Source: CAMLHU01 sp049680185 (lineage in GTDB: Bacteria > Gemmatimonadota > Gemmatimonadetes > Gemmatimonadales > GWC2-71-9). Taken from it: DNA of 64,000 nt. The DNA is taken from contig JBAUHI010000005.1 of assembly GCA_049680185.1 (NCBI GenBank), positions 52,467 through 116,466 on the forward strand. Reading direction: 5' to 3'. Position 1 is the first letter of the stretch, and each line of letters opens with the position of its first letter. The notes below the pieces were generated by a model that saw nothing but the letters and a program-made list of their open reading frames with translations, had not been told where the DNA came from and did not search any database. Position numbers and translations under genes: made by a program. This document shows positions 37,368 through 47,825 of the stretch, piece by piece.

Positions 37368-37993
37368 CCACGACGGCCAACCTGTACCCGCCCTACATCA
37401 TCGAGCGTTCGAGCCGTGGCGAGCGGACGTATGACATCTTCTCGCGCCTCTTGATGGACCGGATCGTCTTCCTGGGCTCGCCCATCAACGACGATGTGGC
37501 CAACATCATCATCGCCCAGTTGCTCTTCCTCGAGGCCGACAACCCCGAGCGGGACATCTACCTCTACGTCAACTCGCCCGGTGGCGTGGTGTCGAGCGGG
37601 ATGGCCATCTATGACACGATGCAGTTCCTGAAGGCGCCGATCAACACCATCTGCATGGGGATGGCGGCCTCGATGGGGTCGTTCCTGCTGACGGCCGGCA
37701 CCAAGGGAAAGCGAAGCGCCCTGCCCCACGCCCGCATCATGATCCACCAGCCCTCGGGCGGGGCGCAGGGCACCGCGTCGGATATCGAGATCCAGGCGCG
37801 GGAGATCCTCTACCTGCGCTCGAAGATGAACGAGCTGTACGCCAAGCACACCGGCCAGCCGATCGACGCCATCGAGCGCGACATGGACCGGGACCGCTTC
37901 ATGAGCGCCGAAGAGGCCCAGGCGTACGGCCTGATCGACAACGTGATCAGCCGGCGGACCGAGATCCTGCCCAGCACCGGCCCCAAGGCTTGA
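37364..37993 (+). CDS. clpP: ATP-dependent Clp protease proteolytic subunit
   Basis: Serine protease barrel of the ClpXP/ClpAP machines. The 209-residue protein has the triad Ser in GMAASMGSF, His in IMIHQPSGG and Asp in ERDMDRDRFM, and the head-domain YVNSPGGVVSSGMAIYDTM. The GTG start overlaps the tig stop by 4 nt (GTGA), and clpX follows after 52 nt. Confidence 0.97.
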   Translation: MTTTANLYPPYIIERSSRGERTYDIFSRLLMDRIVFLGSPINDDVANIIIAQLLFLEADNPERDIYLYVNSPGGVVSSGMAIYDTMQFLKAPINTICMGMAASMGSFLLTAGTKGKRSALPHARIMIHQPSGGAQGTASDIEIQAREILYLRSKMNELYAKHTGQPIDAIERDMDRDRFMSAEEAQAYGLIDNVISRRTEILPSTGPKA

Positions 37994-38045
37994 CGCTCTC
38001 GACCCGGGGCGGCAACTTGCGGCCGTCCCCCCGACCCTCGTCACG

Positions 38046-39299
<1,254 letters not shown>

Positions 39300-39335
39300 A
39301 CGGAGGGACGGAGGGGCGCATAGACGGAGGGGCAT
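39300..39335. repeat. GGACGGA heptad repeat after clpX
   Basis: ACGGAGGGACGGAGGGG units begin right after the clpX stop. The same units form the in-frame insert in glmM at 58276-58342. Confidence 0.65.
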
Positions 39336-39358
39336 CGGCGCACGTCCGTGGATTTCGC

Positions 39359-39364
39359 TAGCTT
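39359..39364 (+). promoter_or_regulatory. TAGCTT -10-like box next to the ysxC start
   Basis: TAGCTTTCCC lies 6 nt before the ATG, the same arrangement as TAGATTTCCC before tig. No matching -35 hexamer is evident. Confidence 0.4.
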
Positions 39365-39370
39365 TCCCCC

Positions 39371-40045
39371 ATGACCAAGCAGTCCGTTCCCTCCGCCGAT
39401 CCGGCGCGCCCTCGCGCCGGCCCGTCCGCATACACCGCGGTCGAATTCATCGGCTCGTTCCCCGACCCACTCACTCGGCTCGACCCGCCCCTCCCCGAGA
39501 TCGCCTTCCTGGGCCGGTCCAACGTCGGCAAGTCGAGCCTGCTCAACGCACTCGTCGGCCGCCGGGACATCGCCCGGGTAAGCTCGACGCCGGGCAAGAC
39601 GCAGACGATGAATGTGTTCCGGGTCGCGAGCGACCCACGGCCGTATTACCTCATCGACCTCCCCGGTTACGGCTACGCCAAGGTCAACAAGGGCGAGCGC
39701 CAGCGCTTCCGGTCGCTGGTGGAGCGCTACGTCGGCGAACGCCCCACGGTCACAGCGGTGGTCTGGCTCCTCGACGCCAGGCGGGAGCCCTCCGATGACG
39801 ATGGCAAGCTGCACGAACTGCTGATGCGCTCGGAGCGCCCGGTGCTCGCGGTGCTCACCAAGGCCGACAAGTTGGGCCGCGAGGCCCAGCGCACCCAGCA
39901 CCGCGCCATCGCGCAGTCCTTGGGGCTCCTCGAAGACCAGGTGGAGCTCACCAGCAGCGAGACCGGACTCGGGATCTCCGAACTGCGGGACAGCATCGCC
40001 GCCCTGCTGGGCAGCGGGAAGGATGGACCCGATGAGGTTCGCTAG
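39371..40045 (+). CDS. ysxC: Ribosome biogenesis GTPase YsxC/EngB
   Basis: GTPase needed for 50S subunit assembly. The 224-residue protein has G1 GRSNVGKSSLLNAL, G2 SSTPGKTQTMN, G3 DLPGYGYAKV and G4 TKADK in the EngB arrangement. An N-terminal extension of about 25 Pro/Ala-rich residues precedes the domain. It is separated from clpX by a heptad repeat, and its 3' end overlaps the following secreted-protein gene. Confidence 0.95.
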   Translation: MTKQSVPSADPARPRAGPSAYTAVEFIGSFPDPLTRLDPPLPEIAFLGRSNVGKSSLLNALVGRRDIARVSSTPGKTQTMNVFRVASDPRPYYLIDLPGYGYAKVNKGERQRFRSLVERYVGERPTVTAVVWLLDARREPSDDDGKLHELLMRSERPVLAVLTKADKLGREAQRTQHRAIAQSLGLLEDQVELTSSETGLGISELRDSIAALLGSGKDGPDEVR

Positions 40046-40676
40046 ACCGCTCGCCGCGGCACTCCTCGTGGCGGCCCTCGCCGTCGCGCCCGCGCTCGCT
40101 GCGCAGGGCACCCCCGATGACATCGACAGCCTGCCGGCCGCGGGACTCGGACGCCTGACCCAGGACCAGATCTCGATCACCCTCCGGCAGGGCGATCTCC
40201 AGATCCGGTTCCTGCCCCTCAACACGGGGCTCCTGCGGCTCCTGGCCCCCGATGGCTACGCCTCGATGCGGGCCATCCTCCAGAGTCGCCAGGCCGCCGT
40301 CGATTCCGCCGCCCGGCGTGCCGGGATCACCCGGCCCGGCGTCGTCCTCGTGACGTTCTTCGGCCAGCGTGACAACGTCACCTTCCAGCCCCAGGACCTG
40401 TTCCTCGACCAGCGGAACCAGATCTTCCGGCCGGTGGCGATCATCCCCTACTCCCCCGGCTTCACCGCGCAGCAGCTGCAGGCCCGCGGCCAGGCGACGG
40501 CCATCTACGTCTTCGAGCTGCCGGTGCCGGTGTTCGAAGGCTTCCAGGTCGGCTACGGCGTGACGGTCTCCGATGCCTGGAGCGACGCGATGCCGACGAT
40601 CAAGCGGGAGCGGGACCGGGTGGTCAATCGCTGGCGCCAGCAACAGGGCCCGGCCCCCACCCCACCCTCGCGCTGA
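40032..40676 (+). CDS. Secreted protein of unknown function
   Basis: Not recognised. ATG 40032, eight nt after AAGGA, gives 214 residues; an ATG at 40023 in the same frame is possible. A clear signal peptide runs from MRFARPLAAALLVAALA to a cleavage after ALA. The mature part has no membrane helix or cysteine pair and contains a FLPLNTGLLRLLAPDGY block, a long LVTFFGQRDNVTFQPQD stretch and a Gln/Pro-rich tail. It overlaps the ysxC 3' end by 14 nt in another frame and is likely co-transcribed with it. Confidence 0.7.
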   Translation: MRFARPLAAALLVAALAVAPALAAQGTPDDIDSLPAAGLGRLTQDQISITLRQGDLQIRFLPLNTGLLRLLAPDGYASMRAILQSRQAAVDSAARRAGITRPGVVLVTFFGQRDNVTFQPQDLFLDQRNQIFRPVAIIPYSPGFTAQQLQARGQATAIYVFELPVPVFEGFQVGYGVTVSDAWSDAMPTIKRERDRVVNRWRQQQGPAPTPPSR

Positions 40677-40730
40677 ACGCGCGGCCCCCGCTGTCCTCGG
40701 CGGCAGGACCTCGGCTCACTCGGAGGAACC

Positions 40731-41576
40731 ATGGTGCTGCGTCCCCTGCGATCGGTGACGGTCTCGCCGACCGCGGAGAAACTCTACGACGCCTGGCTCG
40801 CTGAGCTCGGCGAACGCCTGGCCGATCCCTCCGTGGATCGCTCGGTCCTCGCGCGCGACCTCCTCTATGACCTCCAGTGGCCCGGCCACGGCGCCTACGC
40901 CGATCGCCTTGCCGATCCTGCCACGCCCCTGACCCAGCGGGTCGCCCTGCTGGGACTCGACCCCCGCAGCGTCACGCTCGAGGCCGAGTACTACGCCGAT
41001 GTCGACGCGGCCAAGTTCGCCGCGGTCAAGCCGCTGCTCTGGCTCTGGTACGGATTCGACCGCTCCCCGCTTGGCGGCCAGGAGGTCCACCTCGGCATCC
41101 GGTTCCGCCGCCTGCTGGCGGAACACGTCTTTGCGCGGTGCGGCAAGAATTTCAAGTGCTTCCAGCACGTCGAGGTGTCGTTCGGCTACAACCTCGAGGT
41201 CGGCGACGACGTCGTGATCCACCGCCACGTCTTGCTCGACGACCGCGGCGGCATATCCCTCGGCGATCGCGTGAGCATCTCGGATTACGCCAACATCTAC
41301 AGCCACACCCACAGCATCGTCGACCAGAAGGACGTGACCAACGTCCGTACGATCCTCGAGGACGACGTCCGCGTGACCTACCACGCCACCGTGCTCGCCG
41401 GTGTCCGCGTCGGGCGGAACGCGATGGTCGGCGCCAACGCCGTCGCGACCAAGGATGTCCGACCGTACCACGTGAACGTCGGCATCCCGGCCAAGTCGGT
41501 GCGGGTCAAGCCGAATGCGCCACCGGAATCCTATGAGTCGGAGCGGGCGCACCGGCGGACGGACGAACGGCGCTGA
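40731..41576 (+). CDS. Acyltransferase with left-handed parallel beta-helix (hexapeptide repeats)
   Basis: Probable CoA-dependent O-acetyltransferase for a sugar or other small acceptor. The 281-residue protein has an alpha-helical N-terminal 90 residues and then hexapeptide repeats such as LEVGDDVVIHRHVLLDDRGG, ISLGDRVSISDYANIYSHTHS and VLAGVRVGRNAMVGANAVA, as in the LacA/NodL/CysE group. The catalytic His is probably in YSHTHS. The unusually long N-terminal part distinguishes it from plain maltose acetyltransferases. It is followed with a stop/start overlap by a sensor kinase, suggesting one transcript. Confidence 0.8.
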   Translation: MVLRPLRSVTVSPTAEKLYDAWLAELGERLADPSVDRSVLARDLLYDLQWPGHGAYADRLADPATPLTQRVALLGLDPRSVTLEAEYYADVDAAKFAAVKPLLWLWYGFDRSPLGGQEVHLGIRFRRLLAEHVFARCGKNFKCFQHVEVSFGYNLEVGDDVVIHRHVLLDDRGGISLGDRVSISDYANIYSHTHSIVDQKDVTNVRTILEDDVRVTYHATVLAGVRVGRNAMVGANAVATKDVRPYHVNVGIPAKSVRVKPNAPPESYESERAHRRTDERR

Positions 41577-41614
41577 GCAGCGCGCCGTGGTGGTGGATCG
41601 GGGCCGGCACGGCG

Positions 41615-43618
41615 GTGGCGGTACTGATCGCCTGGCTCTTGTGGCGCGGCCGCCAGCGGGCCCGGACCCTTGAGCGCCAGCGCGATGAATTGGCCGCCCA
41701 GCTCGAACGCCGGATGGGCGAGCTTTTCTCCCTGCAGGAACTCAGCTACGTCCTCTCGGAATCACTGCAAGTGGACCGCCTGGCCGAACAGGTGGCCCGC
41801 TACGTCCAGCGTTTCCTGCGCGCCGACGGCGCCCTGGTGGCGCTGGTGGAACCCGGCGGCGCCCCGGGTCTCAGGGTGGCAGGGGCAGAGGGATCGCTCG
41901 CAGCACTGCTCGGGCGCCGCATCGCCCCGGATGACGAGTCGCTGCTGCTCAGGGCCGCGGCGCGAGAACGCATCGAGCTGGAAGGGGGCGGCGGGCGCTT
42001 GGTGACCCTGATGCCTGGCGTCGAGGTCGACACCGCCGCCGCGGCACCGCTCCGGGCCCAGGGCGTCACCATGGGCGTGGTGGCCGCGGCGGGGCGCCCA
42101 TCCGGCGCGTTCAGCACGGAGGACCTGTGGGTGCTTTCCACCGCCGCAACGCACACGGCGGTGGCGCTCGCCAACGGCCGCCTCTTCGAGCTGGTGCAAC
42201 GCGGCAAGATGGAGTGGGAAGCGGCCTTCGACGCGCTCGCCGAGGGGTTGGCGGTGGTGGATCCGTCCGGGACGGTGGTCCGGGCCAACCACTCCCTCGG
42301 ACGGATCCTCGATCGCGACATGACCGCGATGGTGGGCCAGCCGTTCGCACGGATGGTGGCCGAAGCGCCCGACGCGGTGGCCGAGCTGGTGGCCCGACCG
42401 GCCGGAGTGCGGGCACCTCCGTTGGTGATCCGCTCCGCGGACCGCGGCCGGATGCTGCGCCTCACCGCCGCCCGGGCCGGCGACACGCTCGGGGCCGGGC
42501 CACTGGTGATCCTCGTCGAGGACGTGACCGAGCAGCGCGCCATCGAAGGCCAGCTGATCCAGAGCGAGAAGATGGCGGCGGTGGGGCAACTCGTCTCCGG
42601 TGTGGCCCACGAGCTCAACAATCCGCTCACGTCGATCGCGGGCCTCTCCGAGCTGCTGCTGGAGCAGGCCAAGGTCGCGCCCGACGCCCGGGAACATCTG
42701 CGCGTCATCCAGGCCCAGGCGGAGCGCGCCGGACGCATCGTCCAGAACCTGCTCACCTTTGCCCGCAAGGGGACCGCCGAACGAACGGCCACCGACCTGA
42801 ACGACGTCGCCAGCCGGACGGCGCTGCTGATCGCATATGAGCTCCGGCTCAAGGGGATCACCCTCGACGAGCGCCTTGCCCCGGGACCGCTGCTGGTGAT
42901 GGCCGACCGCTATGAACTGCAGCAGGTGGCGCTCAACCTGCTGACCAACGCCGTACAGGCAGTCGCGGCGATCGGTGCAGAGCACGGGACGATCACGCTC
43001 GAGACCGCGGTGGCGGACACCCGCGTCGTCCTCCGGGTGTCCGACAGCGGCGCCGGCGTCCCGCTGGAACACCGGCCCCTCCTCTTCACGCCCTTCTTCA
43101 CCACCAAGGAACCGGGTGAGGGCACTGGACTGGGCCTGTCCATCAGCTACGGGATCATCGACGCGCATGGCGGACGGCTTGCCTACGAGACTCGGCCGGA
43201 TGGTGGCGCCACCTTCTCGGTCACGTTGCCACGACTGGAGACGCCGACGCCATCACCGCGCCGCATTCTGCTGGTGGACGACGATCCCAAGAACGAACGC
43301 CTCGTGGCGGCGCTCTTTGCGCGGGAGGGCCACCAGATCGAGGCGGTGACGACCGCTGATGCGGCGCGCGAACGCGTCGCGACACAGTCCTACGACCTGC
43401 TGGTGGTGGACGCCCGGATGTCGACGCGGGAGGGCAATTCGCTGGTGGAGCTGCTCCGGGAGGCGCATCCGGGGATCGAACGACGCCTGCTGGTCGCAGT
43501 GCCTCGCGGCTCCCCGGCCATGGCGGAACGCCTTCGAAGTGCGGGCCATCCCGTGGTGCAGCTTCCCTACGACCTGCGGGCGCTCCGCAGCGCCGCCGAG
43601 GCGATCCTCGGTCAGTAG
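41615..43618 (+). CDS. Hybrid sensor histidine kinase (GAF-PAS-HisKA-HATPase-REC)
   Basis: Membrane-anchored kinase of 667 residues from GTG 41615. A CTG codon at 41573 overlaps the previous stop (CTGA) and would restore a full transmembrane helix rich in Trp (APWWWIGAGTAVAVLIAWLL), so the real start may be there. Domains in order are: coiled coil, GAF (about 40-190), PAS (about 205-300), HisKA with GVAHELNNPLTS (phospho-His near 331), HATPase with N, G1 DSGAGVP and G2 GTGLGLS, and a C-terminal receiver from about 549. The receiver keeps the acidic pocket and phospho-Asp (VVDARM) but lacks the conserved Lys, having LPY where KP is usual, so it is degenerate. No cognate regulator is adjacent. 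Confidence 0.88.
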   Translation: MAVLIAWLLWRGRQRARTLERQRDELAAQLERRMGELFSLQELSYVLSESLQVDRLAEQVARYVQRFLRADGALVALVEPGGAPGLRVAGAEGSLAALLGRRIAPDDESLLLRAAARERIELEGGGGRLVTLMPGVEVDTAAAAPLRAQGVTMGVVAAAGRPSGAFSTEDLWVLSTAATHTAVALANGRLFELVQRGKMEWEAAFDALAEGLAVVDPSGTVVRANHSLGRILDRDMTAMVGQPFARMVAEAPDAVAELVARPAGVRAPPLVIRSADRGRMLRLTAARAGDTLGAGPLVILVEDVTEQRAIEGQLIQSEKMAAVGQLVSGVAHELNNPLTSIAGLSELLLEQAKVAPDAREHLRVIQAQAERAGRIVQNLLTFARKGTAERTATDLNDVASRTALLIAYELRLKGITLDERLAPGPLLVMADRYELQQVALNLLTNAVQAVAAIGAEHGTITLETAVADTRVVLRVSDSGAGVPLEHRPLLFTPFFTTKEPGEGTGLGLSISYGIIDAHGGRLAYETRPDGGATFSVTLPRLETPTPSPRRILLVDDDPKNERLVAALFAREGHQIEAVTTADAARERVATQSYDLLVVDARMSTREGNSLVELLREAHPGIERRLLVAVPRGSPAMAERLRSAGHPVVQLPYDLRALRSAAEAILGQ

Positions 43619-45048
43619 CCCGCCGCGCTCGCCGGGTGCCAGGGGAGGACGCTGATGCGGCCCTGCACGCGGGCCACGGTCGCTGCGACGTCAGGAGCGG
43701 CCCAGAAGTTGTCCCCGGCGGCAAGGTCCGGTGCGACGATCCACGCGTCACGAGCGCCGAGGAAGACGTTGTTCCGCACCGTGGAATTCCAGCCTGCCGA
43801 ATCGACCACGAGCGCCGTTCCCACCGCATCGAACACGTTCCCCCGCACATCGGAGCCGGTCGTCGCTTCGAGGACCAGTCCGCGCCCGACCCGTGCGATG
43901 GTGTTGTCCGTGACGATCGTTCCGCGGCTCGGCACCGACCCGCCCCCCGGGGCAAAGAGCCGGATGCCCACGTTCCCGCCGAGGATCAGGTTGTGGCGCA
44001 GTTCGTTGTCCCGCCCGTGCTCGATCGCGATCCCCGCGCTCCGACTCCCCGCCACCGTGGCACCACGCACCAACGTCCGGCTCGAGTAGCCGAGCCAGAA
44101 TCCGTAGTCCGAGCTGTCGGCCCGGTCGTCGAGGAAGGTGTTGCCGTCGCTGAAGGTCGACTCGAAGGCGTTATGCGGCGACCCTGACCCGTCGTTCCCC
44201 GTGACCACGTTGCCGTTGGAGGGCGCCATCGCCGGCGGCTGCCCGCTCAGGAAGAATCCGTCGCCCGAGCGGCGGAGATCGTTGCCCGAGATCAGGTTGG
44301 AGTCGCAGCCGTTCCGGAGGAGGAGGGCCGCGGAATCGCACCCCCGGCTGTACGCCGCGGCCTCGCACCGCACGTTGTCGTGGGCGATGTTCCGGACGAT
44401 CACGTTGTGGCTCGACCGCCAGAGGTGGATCCCCCAACCGCTGTTCCCCGAGACGTCGTTGTCGGCGATGTACGCATTCCTCGAATCGAAGAGCCCGATC
44501 CCGTTCTGCGCGGCATGGGCCTCCACGCCGGTGATGGTGGCCCCGTCGGTGGACTTGAGGTAGACGCCGCCGCCGTAGGTCTCGAAGGTGTCGGGATCGA
44601 AGATGTCGATCCAGTCGCTCGCGGCAAATTGGATCGGCGTCGACTGCAGCGGCTGGGCCCGGGAGCCTGACACATCCACCCCGGAGATCCGATGCCCTTG
44701 GCCACCCTCGATCCGGATACCGTACCGGTAGCCGCGGATGACGCCGCCTTCCACCTCGACGGCGTCGTTGCCCCGGCTCACGACGCCGATGCCGACGTAG
44801 CGCGAGGGCATCGAGTCACCGCTCTCGATGGTGACGCCGGTCAGATCGATGTGCGTCCCCGAGGCGGTCACCACGATCACGCCGGACTCGGTGCGGTCAG
44901 GGACCCGATAGGCGCCGGGACAGATGCGCACGTCCCCCGCCACCCGCAGGCCGGCCTTGGGGATGGTGAGGCAGGGTGGACGGGCGGGATGGGCGCCGAT
45001 GAGCGCCAGTGTCGCCAGGAGTCCGGGGAAGGATGCGCGCGTCAGCAT
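43612..45048 (-). CDS. Secreted right-handed parallel beta-helix protein (NosD-like repeats)
   Basis: A 478-residue exported protein. ATG 45048 gives a signal peptide (MLTRASFPGLLATLALIGAHPARP); an in-frame upstream extension lies in the Nudix gene. The body is a series of beta-helix coils with asparagine ladders, for example NSGWGIHLWRSSHNVIVRN, DSNLISGNDLRRSGDGFFL and RGNVFDAVGTALVV, as in PbH1 and NosD-type repeats of carbohydrate-binding or polysaccharide-degrading proteins. No catalytic signature could be assigned. It overlaps the Nudix gene by 7 nt and the convergent kinase gene by 7 nt. Confidence 0.8.
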   Translation of the reverse strand: MLTRASFPGLLATLALIGAHPARPPCLTIPKAGLRVAGDVRICPGAYRVPDRTESGVIVVTASGTHIDLTGVTIESGDSMPSRYVGIGVVSRGNDAVEVEGGVIRGYRYGIRIEGGQGHRISGVDVSGSRAQPLQSTPIQFAASDWIDIFDPDTFETYGGGVYLKSTDGATITGVEAHAAQNGIGLFDSRNAYIADNDVSGNSGWGIHLWRSSHNVIVRNIAHDNVRCEAAAYSRGCDSAALLLRNGCDSNLISGNDLRRSGDGFFLSGQPPAMAPSNGNVVTGNDGSGSPHNAFESTFSDGNTFLDDRADSSDYGFWLGYSSRTLVRGATVAGSRSAGIAIEHGRDNELRHNLILGGNVGIRLFAPGGGSVPSRGTIVTDNTIARVGRGLVLEATTGSDVRGNVFDAVGTALVVDSAGWNSTVRNNVFLGARDAWIVAPDLAAGDNFWAAPDVAATVARVQGRISVLPWHPASAAGY

Positions 45049-45509
45049 ATGCGAAGGACGTCCTCCACCGGGCCGGCATCGCCGCCGGACAAGAGGGCCA
45101 CCGCATCCTCCAGAGCACGGCGTTCCCGCGGCCATGCCATCCGCGCGCGTGCCGGCTCCGGCGCCAACCACTCGAAGGCATCGTGTTCGTCGGATGTGCG
45201 CACCTGCGCGTCGGCGGCCACCAGCGCCACGAACACCGGGATCAGCGCCACCAGATCCTCGCGGTGGCGATAGAACGATTCGACCCGACTCAGGTTGTAG
45301 AACCGCGCGGGAACGAGGCCGGTCTCCTCCCCGAGTTCGCGGAGCGCCGCGTCGGTCGGATTTTCGCCAGGTTCGATCCCGCCATGCACGCTCTCCCAGC
45401 TGCCAGGACAGCGACCAGACGCGGCGCGGCGGAGCACCAATGCCTCAAGGGCGTCCCCCGTGCCGCGAAGCACGTAGACGTCGACGTAGGTGACCTGGAT
45501 GTCAGACAC
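45042..45509 (-). CDS. Nudix hydrolase
   Basis: Hydrolyses a nucleoside diphosphate-linked compound. The 155-residue protein carries a complete Nudix box, GGIEPGENPTDAALRELGEETGL, after a short beta-strand region; GSWESVHGG precedes it. The layout resembles NudB-type dihydroneopterin or dATP pyrophosphohydrolases, but the substrate is not determined. It starts 17 nt after the GspE-REC stop and runs into the beta-helix gene. Confidence 0.88.
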   Translation of the reverse strand: MSDIQVTYVDVYVLRGTGDALEALVLRRAASGRCPGSWESVHGGIEPGENPTDAALRELGEETGLVPARFYNLSRVESFYRHREDLVALIPVFVALVAADAQVRTSDEHDAFEWLAPEPARARMAWPRERRALEDAVALLSGGDAGPVEDVLRIC

Positions 45510-45526
45510 TGGGGAGAGGGGGGGCG

Positions 45527-47752
45527 TCAGGCCTTGCGACGCGCCATGATCTTCTCGAGGCGGGCGTAGAGCGCCCGGGCCCGGAAGGGTTTGGTGAGGA
45601 AGTCATCGGCGCCTGCCTGCAGGACCCGCACCTCGTTGTCCTCGTCGCCCTTGGCGGTGAGCACCACGATGGGGAGCGCCTCGGTGGCGGGACGGGAGCG
45701 GATGTGGGCCAGGACGCTGTAGCCGTCCATCCCGGGGAGATTCAAGTCGAGCAGCATCACGTCCGGCCCGTGTCGGTCGACCTGTTCGAGCGCTTCGGCG
45801 CCGTCGCGGGCCTCGATCACCTCGTACCCCTCGCGCTCCAGGAGGTCCTTGAGCAGCCGGCGCAGGTGATCCTCATCATCGACCAGGAGGATCTTGGAGC
45901 CGGCGCCGCGACGCTGGGACTCCGCTGCCGCGCCCTCCCGATCGACCAGATCGAAGCTGAGCGCCACATCCGCGGTCGGTGCCATCGGCGCGACCACCAC
46001 CGGCCCAGGAGGCGCCTCGACCGCGATCGCGGCGGTGGACGAACGGGCCACCGGCGGGAGCGTGGAGGGGACGTCCACCACCCGGAGGAGCTCCTCGATG
46101 CTGGAGTGCCCGTCCAGCACGTGGCGGATCCCGCTGTCCCACAGGTTCTTCATCCCGCCCATCTTGGCGGCCTCGGCCAACTCATCCGGCGGCGCACCGG
46201 CGCCGATGCGGCGCTCCAGCTCCTTGGTCATCGCCAGCACTTCCACGATGCTGAAGCGGCCGCGGTAGCCGGTCATGGCGCACTCGGGACACCCCACCGC
46301 GCGGCTCAGCTTGGCGCCGGGCGGCACATGACGGCGCAGCTTCTCCGGCACCGGATCGGTCGAGACCTCGCGGCAGGTGGGACAGAGCCGCCGCATCAGG
46401 CGCTGTGCCACGACCCCGCGGAGCGCCGACGCGATCTTGAACCCCTCAAGCCCCATGTCCATCAACCGGGTCACGGCGTTGGGGGCGTCGTTGGTGTGGA
46501 GCGTCGAAAGCACCAAGTGGCCGGTCAAGGACGCCTGCACTGCGACCTGCGCCGTCTCGATGTCCCGGATCTCGCCGACGAGCACCACATCCGGGTCCTG
46601 CCGCAGGATCGACCGCAAGGCGCTGGCGAATGTGAGCCCCGCCTTCGGGTTGACCTGCACCTGCACGATGTTGTTCGAGAGCCGGTATTCGACCGGATCC
46701 TCGACCGTGACGATGTTGACGCCCTCGTCCTGCACGAAACGGATCGCCGAATAGAGGGTGGTGGTCTTCCCCGAGCCGGTCGGTCCGGTGACGAGGATGA
46801 TCCCGTCCTTGTTCTCGAGCAGCGCCTTGACGTCGGCGGTCTCTTCGGGGTAGAGCCCCAGCGCGTCCAGGTCGAGCGCCGTCGACTGGGCGTTCAAGAT
46901 CCGGATGACCACCTTTTCGCCCAGCGACGCGGGCAACGTGGACACGCGCAGGTCCACCGGCATGCCGTTGACGGACATCCGGGCCCGGCCGTCCTGCGGG
47001 CGCAACCGATCGGCGATATCGAGCGACGAGATGATCTTGATGCGGGAGATCAGCGGCACGCCGGCGGAGCGCGGGATCTTCATCTTCTGGACCAGCACAC
47101 CGTCGATCCGGTACCGGACCACCACGCCCCCTTCCGAGGGCTCGATGTGGATGTCGCTCGCCCGCGCGATGATGCCCTCGGAAAGGATCGCGTCCACCAA
47201 CCGGACCACCGGACGGGCGGAGGCCTCCTCGGTGGTGGCCAGGAGGTCGGATTCTTCGTGCTCCTCCTCGATCTGGGTGACCTCGTGGTCGTCCCCCATC
47301 CCCGAGAGGATGTTCTCGACCACGTTCTCCGGCCGGTAGATCTCCTCCAATTTCTCGGCGATCTTGCTCGGCGAGGCGAGCAACATCCGGATATCACGCC
47401 CGGTGGCGAAGCCCAGGTCCTTTTCCGCTGCGATATCGAATGGGCTGGCGGTGGCGACCTCGAGGACGGAATCGGTGAGGCGGACCGGGACCACGTGGTA
47501 GCGCCGTGCCACGTGCTCCGGCACCCCGTCCCGGACCTTCGACGCGGAGATGCTCGACAGGTCGGCGATCGGGATGCGCAGGCGCTGGGAGGCGGCGGCC
47601 AGGATCTGGTCGTCGGTCAGGATCGCGTTGCTCGTGAGCGTCCACCAGAGCGCCACGTCCGGCTGCCCCTCTGCCGGCAGCAGCGCGTCTATGGCCTCGC
47701 GACCGATCAGCCCCTCGATGGAGGTGATCAGCCAGGTATCGGTGAATGCCAC
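45527..47752 (-). CDS. PilB/GspE-family secretion or pilus ATPase fused to a response-regulator receiver domain
   Basis: Assembly ATPase of a type IV pilus or type II secretion system with an added C-terminal receiver. GTG 47752 behind GGAG gives 741 residues. An N-terminal T2SSE domain (about 1-160) is followed by the hexameric ATPase: Walker A GPTGSGKTTTL near 321-328, Asp box VTVEDPVEYR, Walker B DVVLVGEIRDIET and His box LHTNDA, then a four-cysteine zinc motif CPTCREV (about 455) and CPECAMTG (about 486). After a Pro/Ala linker a receiver domain (about 618-741) has VDDE, phospho-Asp in LLDLNLPGMDG, VLTAKG and LTKPF, so all active residues are kept. No pilin or secretin genes are adjacent. 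Confidence 0.92.
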   Translation of the reverse strand: MAFTDTWLITSIEGLIGREAIDALLPAEGQPDVALWWTLTSNAILTDDQILAAASQRLRIPIADLSSISASKVRDGVPEHVARRYHVVPVRLTDSVLEVATASPFDIAAEKDLGFATGRDIRMLLASPSKIAEKLEEIYRPENVVENILSGMGDDHEVTQIEEEHEESDLLATTEEASARPVVRLVDAILSEGIIARASDIHIEPSEGGVVVRYRIDGVLVQKMKIPRSAGVPLISRIKIISSLDIADRLRPQDGRARMSVNGMPVDLRVSTLPASLGEKVVIRILNAQSTALDLDALGLYPEETADVKALLENKDGIILVTGPTGSGKTTTLYSAIRFVQDEGVNIVTVEDPVEYRLSNNIVQVQVNPKAGLTFASALRSILRQDPDVVLVGEIRDIETAQVAVQASLTGHLVLSTLHTNDAPNAVTRLMDMGLEGFKIASALRGVVAQRLMRRLCPTCREVSTDPVPEKLRRHVPPGAKLSRAVGCPECAMTGYRGRFSIVEVLAMTKELERRIGAGAPPDELAEAAKMGGMKNLWDSGIRHVLDGHSSIEELLRVVDVPSTLPPVARSSTAAIAVEAPPGPVVVAPMAPTADVALSFDLVDREGAAAESQRRGAGSKILLVDDEDHLRRLLKDLLEREGYEVIEARDGAEALEQVDRHGPDVMLLDLNLPGMDGYSVLAHIRSRPATEALPIVVLTAKGDEDNEVRVLQAGADDFLTKPFRARALYARLEKIMARRKA

Positions 47753-47825
47753 GTCAGGAGCTCCACTGGGACTCGGTGCCGAATGCGTCCGGAGCAAGAA
47801 AGTTAGGCGAGGATCGACAGGGGGG

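Noticed and set aside
45704..47806. Plus-strand open frame of about 700 codons
   Set aside because: Antisense of the PilB-REC gene; no domain signature and strongly biased composition.
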